A stretch of 64,000 nucleotides of DNA, from NCBI GenBank assembly GCA_963717745.1, contig CAVQXJ010000024.1:124001-188000 (forward strand). The letters are read 5' to 3'. This document shows, one piece after another, positions 21,116-31,737 of this stretch. Every line of letters starts with the position of its first letter. Positions within the stretch are counted from its first letter, which is position 1. The translations under genes were made by a program, and so were the position numbers. The notes below the pieces were generated by a model, which was not told where the DNA came from, did no database searches, and was given only the letters and a program-made list of their open reading frames with translations. This stretch comes from JACCXG01 sp963717745 (GTDB taxonomy: Bacteria > Acidobacteriota > Vicinamibacteria > Vicinamibacterales > 2-12-FULL-66-21).

Positions 21116-23636
21116 ATGTGGCACGACGCACGGCAGGCAGTGCGGATGCTGCGGAAGCATCCCGGATTCCTCGCGCTCACCACCGTGGTGCTCGCGCTCG
21201 GCATTGGCCTCAACACCGCGATCTTCAGCATCGTCCGCGCGCTGCTGTTCACGACGCTTCCAGTGCCCGCCTCGCACGAGCTGGTCTCGATCTACCAGGT
21301 GTCTCCCGCGCCAGCCGGATCGGCCGACCGTGCTTTCCAGCGTGCAGTACGAGTTTCTGGACAGGCACAACGAGACGTTCACCGATCTCACCGGGCACTG
21401 GAGCACCGGTTATTCGCTCAGGGCCGACGAACGCACCGACGTCGTCCATGTCAGCACGGTGCTGTCGAACTACTTCGACGTGCTCGGCGTGAAGCCGGCC
21501 CTCGGCCGCGCTTTCGTTGGCGCTGAAGACGATGTGGCGAACCCGGCGCGGGCGATCGTGATCAGCCATGACTTGTGGTCGCGCCGCTTCGAGGCGAATC
21601 CTGGGATCGTCGGCCGCGTGGTGGATCTCGGACTGGGCGGACAGACCTACGCGCCCTTTACGGTGGTCGGCGTCGCGCCCGCGGGCTTCCGCGGCATCTC
21701 CGAACCATGGAAGCCGATTCACGCGTGGATCACGTTCGCGCAGTCGCGCGACACGCCAACCACGCGATGGGGCGGGGTCGTGATCGGGCGCCTGCGGCCG
21801 GGTGTGAGCGTCGAGCAGGCGCGCGCGGTGGTCGCCGCGCAGGGCCATCAGGAGTTCCTCACGCGGCCGCGGCCCGATCCCCAGTACGAGCCGCGGCTCA
21901 TCGTGCTCTCGACCAACTCGGTGCGGACACCGCTGTGGCCGGCGGAGACCGTGATTCCACGGCGGCTCGCCGGGGCACTCACGGTCGTCGTGGCGATGGT
22001 GCTGCTGGTGGCCGCCGCCAACATCGCCGGTCTGCTGCTGGCGCGCGGTGTCGGCCGCTCCAACGAGCTGGCCATCCGCCGCGCACTCGGGGCGGGGCCG
22101 CGCCGCATCGTCCGGCAATTGCTGGTCGAGAGCCTGTCGATCGCGCTGGCCGGCGGCGTCGCCGGGCTGCTGCTCGCGTGGCTGCTGAACCACGTGTTCC
22201 GCGTCTTCACGCCGGTGCAATTCGCGCTCGACGTGTGGACCGATGGGCCGGTGCTGCTCTACACGGTCGGCGTCTCTGTGGTAGCCGGTGTGCTCGTCGG
22301 GGTCCTGCCGGCGCGACAGGCCGGCAGCCTCGACGTGCTGCCGTGGCTGGCGGGCGGCGACGGTTTCCAGACGGTACGCACGAAGGCGCCGGTCCGGCGC
22401 GCGATGACGATTCCGCAGGTGGCGGTCTCGTTGGTCCTGCTGCTCACGGCAGGCGTCTACATTCGCGACCTGCTGCGGACCGAGCTCGCGGATCTCGGAT
22501 ATCAGCCGCGGAACGTGTTGGTCGGCTACGCGTCGCTCCGCACCAGCCCGGCCGAACGCGTCCACATGACGATGCCGCCGGACCAGCGGCGCGACATGGA
22601 CGCACGCTACGCGGAGCGGGCCCGCCGGTTCTACCAGCAGCTGTTCGAGCGGCTGCGCGCGATGCCAGGCACGACCGACGTGGCGATCACCGGCTGGCTG
22701 CAACTGCATGAGCCGGCCGAACGGCCGGACTGGTCGGCTCTTCCTGCGGAGAGGGCTGCCGCAGGGGAACGGGACGGAGCGCCCGCGCAGCGCGCGGCCG
22801 TGTCGCCCGGATATTTTTCGACGCTCGGGATCGGACTCGTCGCCGGCCGCGATTTCGACGCGCGCGACACCCGGACCACACCCAAGGTCGCGGTCGTGAG
22901 CGAAGGCCTGGCACGTCGGGTCTGGCCCGGGCGTGACGCCATCGGCCGGACGCTGGCACTCGCCAGCACGTGGAACACGAACGAGAAGCCGGAGGCCTAC
23001 GAGGTCGTCGGCGTCGTCAAGGACGTGATGCCGATTCTTCATGAACGCGACCCGCGGCCGTTCATCTACCTGCCGCTGTCGCAGGAGTGGCGCCCCTTCG
23101 CCACCACGGTGCTGGTTCGGGGCGCCGGCGACTCGCGGCTGCTCCTCCCGCTGCTCCGGGACGCGGTGCAGCGGTCGGACGACCATGCCGATCTCTACCG
23201 CGCGCGGACGATGAGCGAGTTGATCACGGACATCATGTATCCGCGGCGGATCGCCGGCGCTGTCCTCGCGGCGTCCGGCCTGGCCGCTCTGTTCCTGGCG
23301 ACGGTGGGCGTCTACGGCGTCGTGTCGTACACCGTGGCCCAGCGCCGCGGCGAGATCGCGGTCCGGATGGCGCTCGGGGCGGAGCGACGCGACATCGTGC
23401 GGCTGGTGCTTCGCGATGGAGCGGTCATCGCCGGATGGGGAGCGGCCGCCGGCGTCACGCTCGGATATGTCGCGATCCGCCTGACTTCGAGCCGATACCT
23501 GGCCCTGCCGCAGATCGATCTGGCGACGCTGGTCATCGCGCCGCTGGTGCTGGCCGGCGTTATCCTGCTGGCCTGCTATCTGCCGGCGCGATCGGCCGGC
23601 CGTTTCGATCCGTTGCGTGTGTTGAGGAGGTCGTAG
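21116..23636 (+). CDS. ADOP-family ABC transporter permease, frame broken at about 21330
   Basis: Corrected length 839 aa from ATG 21116. The N-terminus MWHDARQAVRMLRKHPGFLAL begins directly at the permease core, without the prefix domain of the other ADOP protein in this window. ALGIGLNTAIFS follows. Two MacB-core/FtsX units are present: FtsX helices at about 275-400 (LLVAAANIAGLLLARG, ELAIRRALGAGPRRI) and again at about 700-835 (VYGVVSYTVAQRRGEIAVRMALGAERRDI). The frame shifts near 21326-21332; skipping one base joins SAD to VLSSVQYEFLD. No ATPase gene is nearby. Confidence 0.88.
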
Positions 23637-23640
23637 GACC

Positions 23641-23715
23641 TTGCGGCTTCGCGGTCCGCCGGCCTGCCGCGCCGTAGCCTTGGCGGAGGCGGGTCCGCGA
23701 ACCCGCGAACCCGCG
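23641..23715. repeat. CCGCGAACCCGCG-type repeat
   Basis: The whole 79-bp spacer between the ADOP gene and the convergent lipoprotein gene is repeat-like: GCGGTCCGCC, then a GTAGCCTTGGCGGAGGCGGG phrase and tandem CGCGAACC units. It is the same class as those at 3.8, 20.9 and 59.5 kb. Confidence 0.65.
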
Positions 23716-25035
23716 TCAATCACGATCCCGCCTGGCCAACATCAGCTGCGCCTCGCGCGCGAGGCGAAGATACCAATCACCCGGCGTCGCCACGCCGTCG
23801 ATGTCGAGCGTCACCGTCGGAACCTCGCGCGGCGCGTCGCGCGCCGTGGCCGCCACCTTGAAGAACGCGGTGCCCTCGTCTACTTCGTCGAACATCGCGC
23901 CGTAGAGCATGGTGGCGCCGGCGGCGAGCGCCGCTTCGATCTGGCGCCAGAGGAACCGGCCGCCGTGGCGCGGGATCTGGTTGGCGGGCGCGTCCGGGTT
24001 CATGTTGCGCCAGGAGAACCCGGGAAAGACGACCGGCATGTACTCGATCCCCGCGGCACCGGTCTCGATCAGATCGGGGCCCGCCTGTTCGCGATAGAAG
24101 CGCTCGATGCCGGGGTGATCGCGAAAGCGGCCGACCGCCCAGGGGCTGATCACATCGAACGATCGATAGACCTGCGCCCATCCGGGATCCGGCAGCGAAT
24201 CGCGGCTCGACGTCCGCCAGCCGGCGGGCACGCCGCCGAAGAGCGTCACGCGGTAGCGGGGATCGGGGTTCTCCTTGAAGAACGCGATCAGCTCCAGCGC
24301 CTGCTGGGGCGTCGCCGGGCGATCGTTGAAGCCGAAGCCCCAGATCGCCAGCAGCGGACGCCCCTCGTGATGGAGATATCGCGGGCTCTCGGTGATGCGG
24401 AGGACGTCGACCAGATACATCCAGTCACGCTTCACGTCGTCGACCAGCGTCGCCGAACGGTGCCCTGAGATGTCGTACATCATCGCGAAGACGCGGCCGT
24501 TCGCTTCGGCGGCCGAGCGGACGTGGCCGGCGACCGTGTCGCGGAAGTCGCGCGTCGCGTCGCGATCGAGATCTGGCGTGAAGCGTTGCAGGAATACGCC
24601 CGGCAGTCCGTACTCGCGAAGCCACCGGAAGTGCATGTCGACAGCCGCGCGGCGATACGCCGAATACAACTCGGCCGTCTGGCCGTCCGGCCGCGTCAGC
24701 GGCGCCGGGCAGCGCTCGCCCGGGGGCAGCTCAGCGAGATCCGGCCACATGTCGACCCGCAGCGTCGCCGCGCCCGCCGGCTGCCCGGCGCGGAACCAGT
24801 GCTCCCAGCGCGCCAGCTTCGAGCCGTCATCGGGGCACCCGAACCACCCCTGGTAGCCGAACATGAACTTGCCCGCGAGCGTCGTGGTGTCGACGGCCTC
24901 GACCGCGGGCGCGGATGGAGGGGCAGCGGCGGGTTGGATAGGGCGGGCCGGTTGTGGCGATACCGCGGTTGTCGCCGCGCAGCCGGCGAGCCCGAGCAGC
25001 ATCGCGGCTGAGGACAGGGCGGAGAGGAACCTCAC
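23716..25035 (-). CDS. GH71/99-like lipoprotein (putative glycoside hydrolase)
   Basis: 439 aa if started at GTG 25035, which gives a lipoprotein signal ending LLGLAGC (lipobox Cys about residue 19). A TTG 21 nt upstream is possible; no good ribosome site is visible for either. The mature part starts KFMFGYQGWFGCPDDGS and carries MMYDISGH, a WGFGFNDRP strand, and the terminal MFDEVDEGTAFFK acidic cluster typical of xylosidase/endo-mannanase-like proteins of the GH71/GH99 group. Probably cleaves an alpha-linked polysaccharide at the cell surface or in the periplasm; the substrate is not predictable. Confidence 0.8.
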   Translation of the reverse strand: MRFLSALSSAAMLLGLAGCAATTAVSPQPARPIQPAAAPPSAPAVEAVDTTTLAGKFMFGYQGWFGCPDDGSKLARWEHWFRAGQPAGAATLRVDMWPDLAELPPGERCPAPLTRPDGQTAELYSAYRRAAVDMHFRWLREYGLPGVFLQRFTPDLDRDATRDFRDTVAGHVRSAAEANGRVFAMMYDISGHRSATLVDDVKRDWMYLVDVLRITESPRYLHHEGRPLLAIWGFGFNDRPATPQQALELIAFFKENPDPRYRVTLFGGVPAGWRTSSRDSLPDPGWAQVYRSFDVISPWAVGRFRDHPGIERFYREQAGPDLIETGAAGIEYMPVVFPGFSWRNMNPDAPANQIPRHGGRFLWRQIEAALAAGATMLYGAMFDEVDEGTAFFKVAATARDAPREVPTVTLDIDGVATPGDWYLRLAREAQLMLARRDRD

Positions 25036-25225
25036 GACCGGGCGACCGGGCAGCAATCGGCGGGGGCTCGTGAAGCTTCCGCCCTACAGAAACTCGACTC
25101 GCGAATTCTCCGAAGCGCCTGCCCGCATAGCACCAGCTGCTTAGCCGGGCCCGTCGGCGGACACGTCGGGACGCAGCGCGCCACGAACGTCCGTCGTATT
25201 ACGCTCCACGGAGTAAAACATACCT

Positions 25226-28107
25226 ATGAAATCAGCCTCCAGTCGCGTCGGAGCCGCCGTTCTCGCGCTGAGCGGCGCGGTTCTCGTTGGAACAGCTCAG
25301 GTGGCGCCGCAAGCGCCGGCCCCCGCGCCAGGGGCGCAGCAGCCGGCAACGGGCGCCGCGGGCCCGGGCGCCCCCGGCACGCCTGGACAGCCCGCCGGCC
25401 GAGGAGGCCGCGGCGGCCTGGGCGGGCCGCAGGAAAACGATCCCGCGAATGCGACCGCCGACTACGCGCCGAAGGCGCCGGTCACGCCGCTGACGCCCGC
25501 CGAGCAGCAGAAGCGGTTCTGGCTGCCGCCCGGGTTCAAAATGGAGCCGGTCCTCACCGATCCCGACATCGAGGAATCCGCGCAGATCGCCTTCGACGGC
25601 AACGGCCGCATGTTCGTCCTCGAGATCCGCGGCTACATGCAGGATGCCGACGCGACCGGCGAGCTCGATCCGACTGGACGCATTTCCGTCCACGAGGATC
25701 GCGACAACGACGGCAAGTATGAAAAGCACAGCATCTTCGTCGACAAGCTGATCTTCCCGCGCTTCGTCACGCCCATTCGGTGCCAATGCGGTCCTGACCA
25801 TGGAGTCGAACGCCGACGAGGTCTGGAAGTACACCGACACGAACAACGACAGCATCGCCGACAAGAAGGAGCTGTTCGCGACCGGGTTCGGCCGCCTGGC
25901 CAACGTCGAGCACCAGCAGTCCGGCCTGTTCTTCGCGATGGACAACTGGCTGTACAGCACCGTCAACGCGTTCCGGGCGCGGCCCTCGTTGAACGAGCGG
26001 TCCGGTGCGGCAGGAACCGACCGGCGGGAACAACGCCCAATGGGGCGCGGCGATGGACAACTACGGCAAGGTCTACTTCCAGGGCGGCGCCAGTGGTATG
26101 CCCGGGTACTTCCAGCTGCCGGTGCACTATGGCAATTTCAGCGTCCCCGATCAGTTCGAAGAGAACCTGAACATCACGTGGGGGGCGCCGGTGCTGATCG
26201 CCGACATGCAGGGCGGGCTGCCGTCGGTCCGGCTGCCCGACGGCTCGCTGAACCGCTCGACCGCCGGCGCCGGCAACGACGTCTTCCGCGGTCACCGGCT
26301 GCCGCCGGACATGGTCGGCGACTACTTCTACGGTGAAACGGTGGCGCGGATCGTCCGCCGGCTGCGGCCGGTGAAGGCCGACGGCCTCACGCAGATGCGC
26401 AACGTGTATCCGTTGTCCGAGTTCATCCGCTCGACCGACCCGCTGTTCCGCCCGGTCGACATGACGACCGCTCCTGACGGGACGATGTACATCACGGATA
26501 TGTACCGCGGCATCATCCAGCAGGCGACGTGGTCGGGGCGCGGCACCTACCTTCGCAAGAAGATCGAGCAGTATCAACTCGACAAGGTCTATCGCCACGG
26601 CCGGATCTGGCGGTTGACGTACGACGGGATCGAGCGCGATCGCACCCAGCCGAAGATGCTGGGCGAGACCCCGGCGCAACTGGTCGCGCACCTCGGTCAT
26701 CCGAACGGCTGGTGGCGCGACACCGCGCAGCAGCTGCTGGTCCTCAAGCAGGACAAGTCGGTGGTGCCGGCGCTGCAGAAGCTCGCGGCGACGCGCGGGG
26801 CGAACAGTCAGCTCGCCCGCATTCATGCGCTGTGGACGCTGGAAGGGCTGGGCGCGCTCGACGCGTCGTTCGTGCGCGAGCAGATGAAGGACGCCGATCC
26901 GCAGGTGCGGGTGCAGGCGATTCGCGCCAGCGAGACGCTCTACAAAGCCGGCGATCGCAGCTTCGCGGCCGACTACAAGGCCGCGGCGGCCGACCGTGAC
27001 GCGGACGTCGCCATCCAGGCGATGCTCACGTCGAAGCTGTTCAACCTGCCGGACCTCAAGGCCATCGTCGAATCGGCGCAGTCCGCCAACAAGGCGCGCG
27101 GCGTACAGGTGATCGGCACCCAGATCCTCAATCCGGCGGCTGCGAACGCGGGACGCGGCGGTGGAGGCGGGCGCGGCGGTCCGCCGCCGTTCAGCGCAGA
27201 CGAAGCGGCGGTGATCGACAAGGGGGACAAGGTCTACAAGGAGCTGTGCTTCACCTGTCATGGTCCCGACGGTCGCGGCGCGCCGCAGGACGGCGGTCCG
27301 GCCGGCACCATCATGGCGCCGCCGCTGGCCAACTCGCCGCGCGTGCAGGGACACCGCGACTACGTGATCAAGACGCTGCTGCACGGCATGACCGGGCCGC
27401 TCGACGGCAAGACCTACCCGGCCGGCGTGATGATGCCGCTCGGGGCGAACAACGACGAGTGGATCGCGAACATCGCCTCCTATGTGCGCAACAGCTTCGG
27501 CAATCGCGGCACGTTCGTCACCGCCGCCGATGTCACGAGGGTCCGGGCCGCGACCACCGCGCGCAAAGCGATGTGGACGCCCGAGGAGCTCGACGCGTCA
27601 CAGCCGAAACTGCTGCTGGCGCAGCCGTCCTGGAAGGTGTCCGCGAGCCACAACGCGGCGGCGGCGCCCGGCGCCTTGACGTTCACCACCTGGAACACCG
27701 CGGCGCCGCAGCAGCCCGGGATGTGGTTCCAGGTCGAGCTGCCGGAGGCGGTTCGTCTCGCCGAGATCCAGTTCGAGTCGCCCGGCCAGGGCGGCCGTGG
27801 CGGCCGGGGAGGGCGCGGCCGCGGCGCCGCTCCACCTGAAGGCGCGGCAGGCGCTGCGCCGGCGCCCGCCGCGCCGCCGGCGTTCACGCCGCCGCCGCCC
27901 GCCTCCCCGCGCCAGTTCAAGGTCGAGGTGTCGATGGACGGCACGACGTGGAGCGCGCCGGTCGCCGAGGGCGAGGGCAAGGGGCCGTCCACGGTGATCC
28001 CCTTCGCGCCGGTACGCGCGAAGTTCGTCCGCATCACGCAGACGGGGACCGCGGAGCCGCCTGTGAACTGGGCGATCCAGAGGTTGAGGCTGTACGAGGT
28101 GAATTAG
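25226..28107 (+). CDS. Secreted propeller/HEAT/cytochrome c/discoidin-type protein, frame broken twice
   Basis: Corrected length 959 aa. Signal peptide about 1-25, then a Pro/Gly/Ala-rich linker (to about 70). Membrane-bound-dehydrogenase-type beta-propeller about 100-470 (LPPGFKMEPVLTDPDIEES, TMESNADEVWKY, DMYRGIIQ), a HEAT-like helical stretch (about 480-630), one c-type heme site CFTCH at about 674-678, and an F5/8-type C-terminal domain with GRGG linkers. Frame changes occur near 25775 and 26001; each is repaired by skipping one base. Such fusions are common in Acidobacteriota/Planctomycetota and are thought to oxidise sugars or alcohols in the periplasm with electrons passed to the cytochrome (inference). 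Confidence 0.88.
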
Positions 28108-28284
28108 ATCAAATCCCAAGCTCCAAGCTCCAAATCCCAACCACTTCCAACTCCCAACGCCCAAAGGCGAGCGCGCTTGGGCGTTGCGAGTTGAGAGTTC
28201 AGGTGGAATTTGGGAGTTGAGAGTTCAGTTGGAATTTGGGAGTTGGGAGTGGTTGGGATTTGGAGCTTGGGATTTGGGATTTGA
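28108..28284. repeat. TTGGGAT heptamer palindrome, copy 1
   Basis: The left half is a run of 7-nt units AAATCCC, AAGCTCC, AACCACT-like. The right half is the inverse, ending TTGGGAT TTGGAGC TTGGGAT TTGGGAT. The two halves form a long imperfect hairpin filling the gap between two co-directional genes. A second copy is at 61991-62205. Period 7 recalls the STRR heptamers of cyanobacteria. Confidence 0.85.
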
Positions 28285-28297
28285 CGACGGAGCCCCC

Positions 28298-29833
28298 ATG
28301 AGCATCACACGCAGACACTTCTTCTTCGGCACGCTCCTGGCCGGCGTGATCCCGCGTGGCGGGTTCGGCAGCGTGGCCTCGCTCAAGGCGCTCGGCTATC
28401 AGTCACCGAATGAGAAGCTGAACATCGCCGGCGTCGGCGCCGGCGGCCGGGCGATGAGCGTGCTCGGTGGCCTCGCCTCCGAGAACATCGTGGCGCTCGC
28501 CGACGTCGATTGGGCGCGCGGCGCCGAGGGATTCACGCGCTGGGACAAGGCGACGAAGTACAAAGACTTCCGCGAGATGCTCGACAAGGAGAAGAGCATC
28601 GACGCGGTGACGGTGGTGATTCCCGACCACATGCACGCGACCGTGGCGCTGGCCGCGATGCAGCGCGGCAAGCACGTCTACGTCGAGAAGCCGCTGACCC
28701 GCACGCCGTGGGAGGCGCGGCTGCTGACCGACGCCGCGGCGCGCTACAAGGTGGCGACGCAGATGGGCAACCAGGGCTACTCCCACGAGGCGACGCGGGT
28801 CGCCGCCGAGATTGTCTGGGCGGGGGAGATTGGCGACGTCACCGAGGTCCACTCGTTCCGCGGGCGCGCCAGCTGGCCGCAGGGCATGCCGACCCTGCCC
28901 GCTGCGGAAAAGATCCCCGAGACGCTCGACTGGGATCTCTGGCTGGGCGGCGCCGCGTTCCGTCCCTACACCTCCGGAGACGATGCGTATCGGAAGGAAT
29001 ACAACCAGCAGCAGTACGGCTTCTACCTGCCGTTCAACTGGCGCGGCTTCTACGATTTCGGCAGCAGCCTGATCGGCGACTGGGGCATCCATCAGCTCGG
29101 GCCCGCCAACCTGGCGCTGCGGCTTGGCAGCCCGATCAGCGTCGAATGCACGAAGCAGGGCGAAGGCCGCAGCCCGTACACCTTCCCCCGCGGCGGCACG
29201 GTCATCAAGTGGGAGTTCGCGGCGCGTGAGAACATGCCGCCGGTCACCGTCTACTGGTCCGACACCGGGGACATGTACACTCCACCAGGCATGACCGTCG
29301 AACAGATGCGCCAGATCTCGGGCACCGGGCCGGAGTTGGAGGGAGCATCTGGAGGCAGAGGCACTGCTAGCGCCGGAGCCGAAGGCGGAGGTCGCGCCGT
29401 AGCCGGCGCGCCAGGTCGCGGGCGCGCTGGCGGAGGCGGAGGGCGCGGCGCTGCCGCACCGCAAGGTAGTGGGTACAACACCGTCTTGGTCGGTTCCAAA
29501 GGCTACCTCGGCACCAGCGGACGCGGTGAGGGCGTGGGGTTGATTCCGGGGTCGCGCTGGGCCGAGTACCAGCTGCCGCCGCGCATGCTGACGCGGTCAC
29601 CAGGACATCAGCGCGACTGGGTGCGCGCCTGCAAAGGCGGCGAGCCCGCGTGCTCCAACTTCAGCATCGCGGGACCCTACACCGAATGGATGGTGCTCGG
29701 CGCGGTGGCGGCGCGAGTCGAAGGCAAGCTGCTGTGGGACGCGAAGAAGATGGAGTTCACGAACAACCGGGACGCGACCCGGTTCGTGAAACCTGTGTTC
29801 AGGAAGGGCTGGGAGTTGAAGTCGCTGACGTAG
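28298..29833 (+). CDS. Exported Gfo/Idh/MocA-family oxidoreductase with Gly/Arg-rich insert
   Basis: 511 aa, ATG 28298. The N-terminus SITRRHFFFGTLLAG is Tat-like (RR at 5-6). The Rossmann fold is visible as LNIAGVGAGGRA (41-52), with VVIPDHMHATV and the family hallmark YVEKPL (128-133), so NAD(P)(H)-dependent oxidation of a sugar or glycoside is expected. The C-terminal half has WDLWLGGA, GDWGIHQLG and a Gly/Ala/Arg low-complexity insert (about 344-391) absent from typical members. It sits between a cytochrome-bearing dehydrogenase-like protein and a sugar isomerase, fitting a carbohydrate-oxidation cluster. Confidence 0.9.
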   Translation: MSITRRHFFFGTLLAGVIPRGGFGSVASLKALGYQSPNEKLNIAGVGAGGRAMSVLGGLASENIVALADVDWARGAEGFTRWDKATKYKDFREMLDKEKSIDAVTVVIPDHMHATVALAAMQRGKHVYVEKPLTRTPWEARLLTDAAARYKVATQMGNQGYSHEATRVAAEIVWAGEIGDVTEVHSFRGRASWPQGMPTLPAAEKIPETLDWDLWLGGAAFRPYTSGDDAYRKEYNQQQYGFYLPFNWRGFYDFGSSLIGDWGIHQLGPANLALRLGSPISVECTKQGEGRSPYTFPRGGTVIKWEFAARENMPPVTVYWSDTGDMYTPPGMTVEQMRQISGTGPELEGASGGRGTASAGAEGGGRAVAGAPGRGRAGGGGGRGAAAPQGSGYNTVLVGSKGYLGTSGRGEGVGLIPGSRWAEYQLPPRMLTRSPGHQRDWVRACKGGEPACSNFSIAGPYTEWMVLGAVAARVEGKLLWDAKKMEFTNNRDATRFVKPVFRKGWELKSLT

Positions 29834-29945
29834 TCAGTTACCAGTTACCAGTTACCAGTTTCCAGACAGTATTTCTTGCTGACTACTGACGACTGACGAC
29901 TGACGACTGACGACTGGCGACTGACGACTGGCGACTGGCAACGAG
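29834..29945. repeat. Heptamer tandem repeats CAGTTAC and GACTGAC
   Basis: 29836-29866 holds four units of CAGTTAC/CAGTTTC. 29884-29939 holds eight units of GACTGAC/GACTGGC with period 7. The two tracts are roughly inverse to each other. A related pair is at 36089-36228. They fill the gap upstream of the next gene's ribosome site. Confidence 0.8.
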
Positions 29946-29973
29946 CGATTCGGAGATGCACAAGGAGCGATCG

Positions 29974-31128
29974 ATGATAAGCAGACGTGAATTCGGACGG
30001 CTCGCCCTGGCCAGCGTGCCGGCGGCGACGGTGCTCGGCGGCAGTGGCTTCTTCACCGCCCTGGCCCAGTCGAAGCCCAACTCGAAGATCGAGGGGGTCC
30101 AGATCGGCACCATCACCTACAGCTACCGCAGCATGCCCGATCAGAGCGCCGAGGCGACGCTCCGCTACATCCTCGACTCCGGCATCAGCGCGGTCGAGTT
30201 GATGGGCGGGCCGATCGAGAGCTATGCCGGCGTCCCGACGGCGGCGGGCCGCGGCGGTGGAGCCGGGCGTGGTGCGGGAGGCGCCGAGGGGCCGGGCGGA
30301 CGTGGCCGCGGCGAGCGCGGCGCGATCCCGGCGGAGCTGCCCCCCGGCGCGACTCGCGGGTCGTGGAACGGCACCGAGTGCGTAGTTCCGGCGCCCGGCG
30401 CTGCGCGGGGCGGCGGTGGCGGCGGCGGTGGACGGGGCCGCGGCGAGGCCAGCCCCGAGCAGGTGGCCGCGCAGCAGGAACAGGCGGCGAAGGTGAAGGC
30501 CTGGCGCACCAGCGTCTCGATGGACGCCTTCAAGAAGCTGCGCAAGATGTACAACGACGCCGGCGTGACCATCTACGCGACCAAGATGCTCAGCGCCAAC
30601 ATGTCAGACGAGGAGTTCGAGTACGTCTTCAACGTCGCCGAAGCGCTCGGGGCCAACCACACCACGCTCGAACTGTTGACCGACGACGCGCAGCTCAAGC
30701 GGGTGGGCGATTTCGCGATGAAGAAGAAGGTCTACGCCGCGTATCACACCCACGCGCAGGGCAGCATGACCGCCTTCGATCGCGCCTTCGAGCTCTCGAA
30801 GGGCAACAAGGCCAACGTCGACTTCGGCCACTGGGTCGCCGCGGGAAACGTCGGCGGCACGCCGATGCAGTTCCTCGAGAAGTACCACGATCGCATCGGC
30901 AGCTTCCATCTGAAGGATCGCACCACGCCGCAGCACTGCTCCCTCAACCTGGCGTGGGGCACCGGCGAGACGCCGATCAAGGACATCCTCCAGCTGGTGC
31001 GAAAGAACAAGTGGAACCTCCCGGCGTCGATCGAGCTGGAGTACGCCGTGCCGGAAGGCTCGGACGCCGTGAAGGAAACGCGCAAGTGCGTGGAGTACTG
31101 CCGCGCGGCGTTGACAACGCGGACTTGA
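29974..31128 (+). CDS. Tat-exported sugar phosphate isomerase/epimerase-like protein with Gly-rich insert
   Basis: 384 aa; ATG 29974 has AAGGAG 7 nt upstream, better than the upstream ATG 29956. Tat signal MISRREFGRLALASVPAATV (RR at 4-5). TIM-barrel start VQIGTITYSYRSM, SGISAVELMGGPIE; later AEALGANHTTLELLTDD, VYAAYHTHAQ, HWVAAGNVGG, RIGSFHLKDR and ASIELEY give the usual His/Asp/Glu metal site. Residues about 89-168 are a Gly/Arg/Ala-rich insert containing AGRGAGG and RGGGGGGGGRGR runs. A hairpin terminator candidate lies just downstream. Confidence 0.88.
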   Translation: MISRREFGRLALASVPAATVLGGSGFFTALAQSKPNSKIEGVQIGTITYSYRSMPDQSAEATLRYILDSGISAVELMGGPIESYAGVPTAAGRGGGAGRGAGGAEGPGGRGRGERGAIPAELPPGATRGSWNGTECVVPAPGAARGGGGGGGGRGRGEASPEQVAAQQEQAAKVKAWRTSVSMDAFKKLRKMYNDAGVTIYATKMLSANMSDEEFEYVFNVAEALGANHTTLELLTDDAQLKRVGDFAMKKKVYAAYHTHAQGSMTAFDRAFELSKGNKANVDFGHWVAAGNVGGTPMQFLEKYHDRIGSFHLKDRTTPQHCSLNLAWGTGETPIKDILQLVRKNKWNLPASIELEYAVPEGSDAVKETRKCVEYCRAALTTRT

Positions 31129-31136
31129 GGAGCGCA

Positions 31137-31201
31137 AACGGGGGCTTCAGATTAGCGGCCTCAAGCCCCCGTTGCGTGTCACGGGAGAAGGCAGAAGGGA
31201 C
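31137..31201 (+). terminator. 11-bp hairpin followed by CCCTTCTGCC repeat (inverse copy)
   Basis: AACGGGGGCTT (31137-31147) pairs perfectly with AAGCCCCCGTT (31163-31173) around a 15-nt loop, 9 nt after the isomerase stop. No U-tract follows. The right arm runs straight into the inverse of the CCCTTCTGCC element (GGGAGAAGGCAGAAGGG, 31184-31200), so the repeat may provide the terminator. It lies between convergent genes. Confidence 0.65.
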
Positions 31202-31209
31202 GGCGACAC

Positions 31210-31710
31210 TCACAGCCACCGCTCGATCATGATCTCGTCGACATAGGCGCCAGCGATCTTCGCGTGCCGGCGCGCCGTCCCGATGGCGGTGAAGCCGTGA
31301 GCGAGATAGGTCGCGAGCGCGGCAGGATTGTCGGCGCGGACGAACGCGAAGATCTTTTCGTAGCCCTTGCCGCGCGCCGTCTCGAAGGTCGCGCGGAAGA
31401 GCGCGGTCGCAATTCCCCGCCGGCGACAGGTCAGGTCCACATAGGTGCCGATCGTCCCCACATGGTCGAACGCATGGGTGAACGTCGCGAACGGTTCCAT
31501 GCTCTGAAACCCGAGCACCCGGCCGTCGGTGCGATCCACCGCCACGTGGAAGACCCCTCGCGGTGGGAACCCCCTGAGATAGGCTTCTTCGGCTTCGACC
31601 GTGAAGGGCGTGTCGAACGCCGTATAGAGCCCAGCGGCAATGATCGGATTCATGAGGTCGACGATCGCCGCCGCATCGTCCAGACAGGCGTCGCGTACTA
31701 GCACTTCCAT
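31210..31710 (-). CDS. GNAT-family N-acetyltransferase
   Basis: 166 aa, ATG 31710. The order of GNAT elements is clear: VRDACLDDAAAIVDLMNPII at the N-terminus, FHVAVDRTDGRVLGFQSMEPF (beta2-beta4), TYVDLTCRRRGIATALFRATFE with the acetyl-CoA pyrophosphate loop RRRGIA, then KIFAFVRADNPAALATYLAHGFTAIGT. It resembles the phosphinothricin/amino-acid acetyltransferase branch, but the acceptor cannot be assigned. A stand-alone gene facing repeats on both sides. Confidence 0.9.
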   Translation of the reverse strand: MEVLVRDACLDDAAAIVDLMNPIIAAGLYTAFDTPFTVEAEEAYLRGFPPRGVFHVAVDRTDGRVLGFQSMEPFATFTHAFDHVGTIGTYVDLTCRRRGIATALFRATFETARGKGYEKIFAFVRADNPAALATYLAHGFTAIGTARRHAKIAGAYVDEIMIERWL

Positions 31711-31737
31711 TAGGGGAGATCTCCTTTGACGCGGTGT

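Noticed and set aside
21249..23723. 824-codon minus-strand open frame opposite the second ADOP permease
   Set aside because: Low-complexity Arg/His/Gln composition and complete overlap with a well-supported permease; a GC-rich antisense shadow.
29884..29939. Tandem GACTGAC units considered as a CRISPR array
   Set aside because: Seven-nt period with no spacers, no 25-40-nt repeats and no cas genes.
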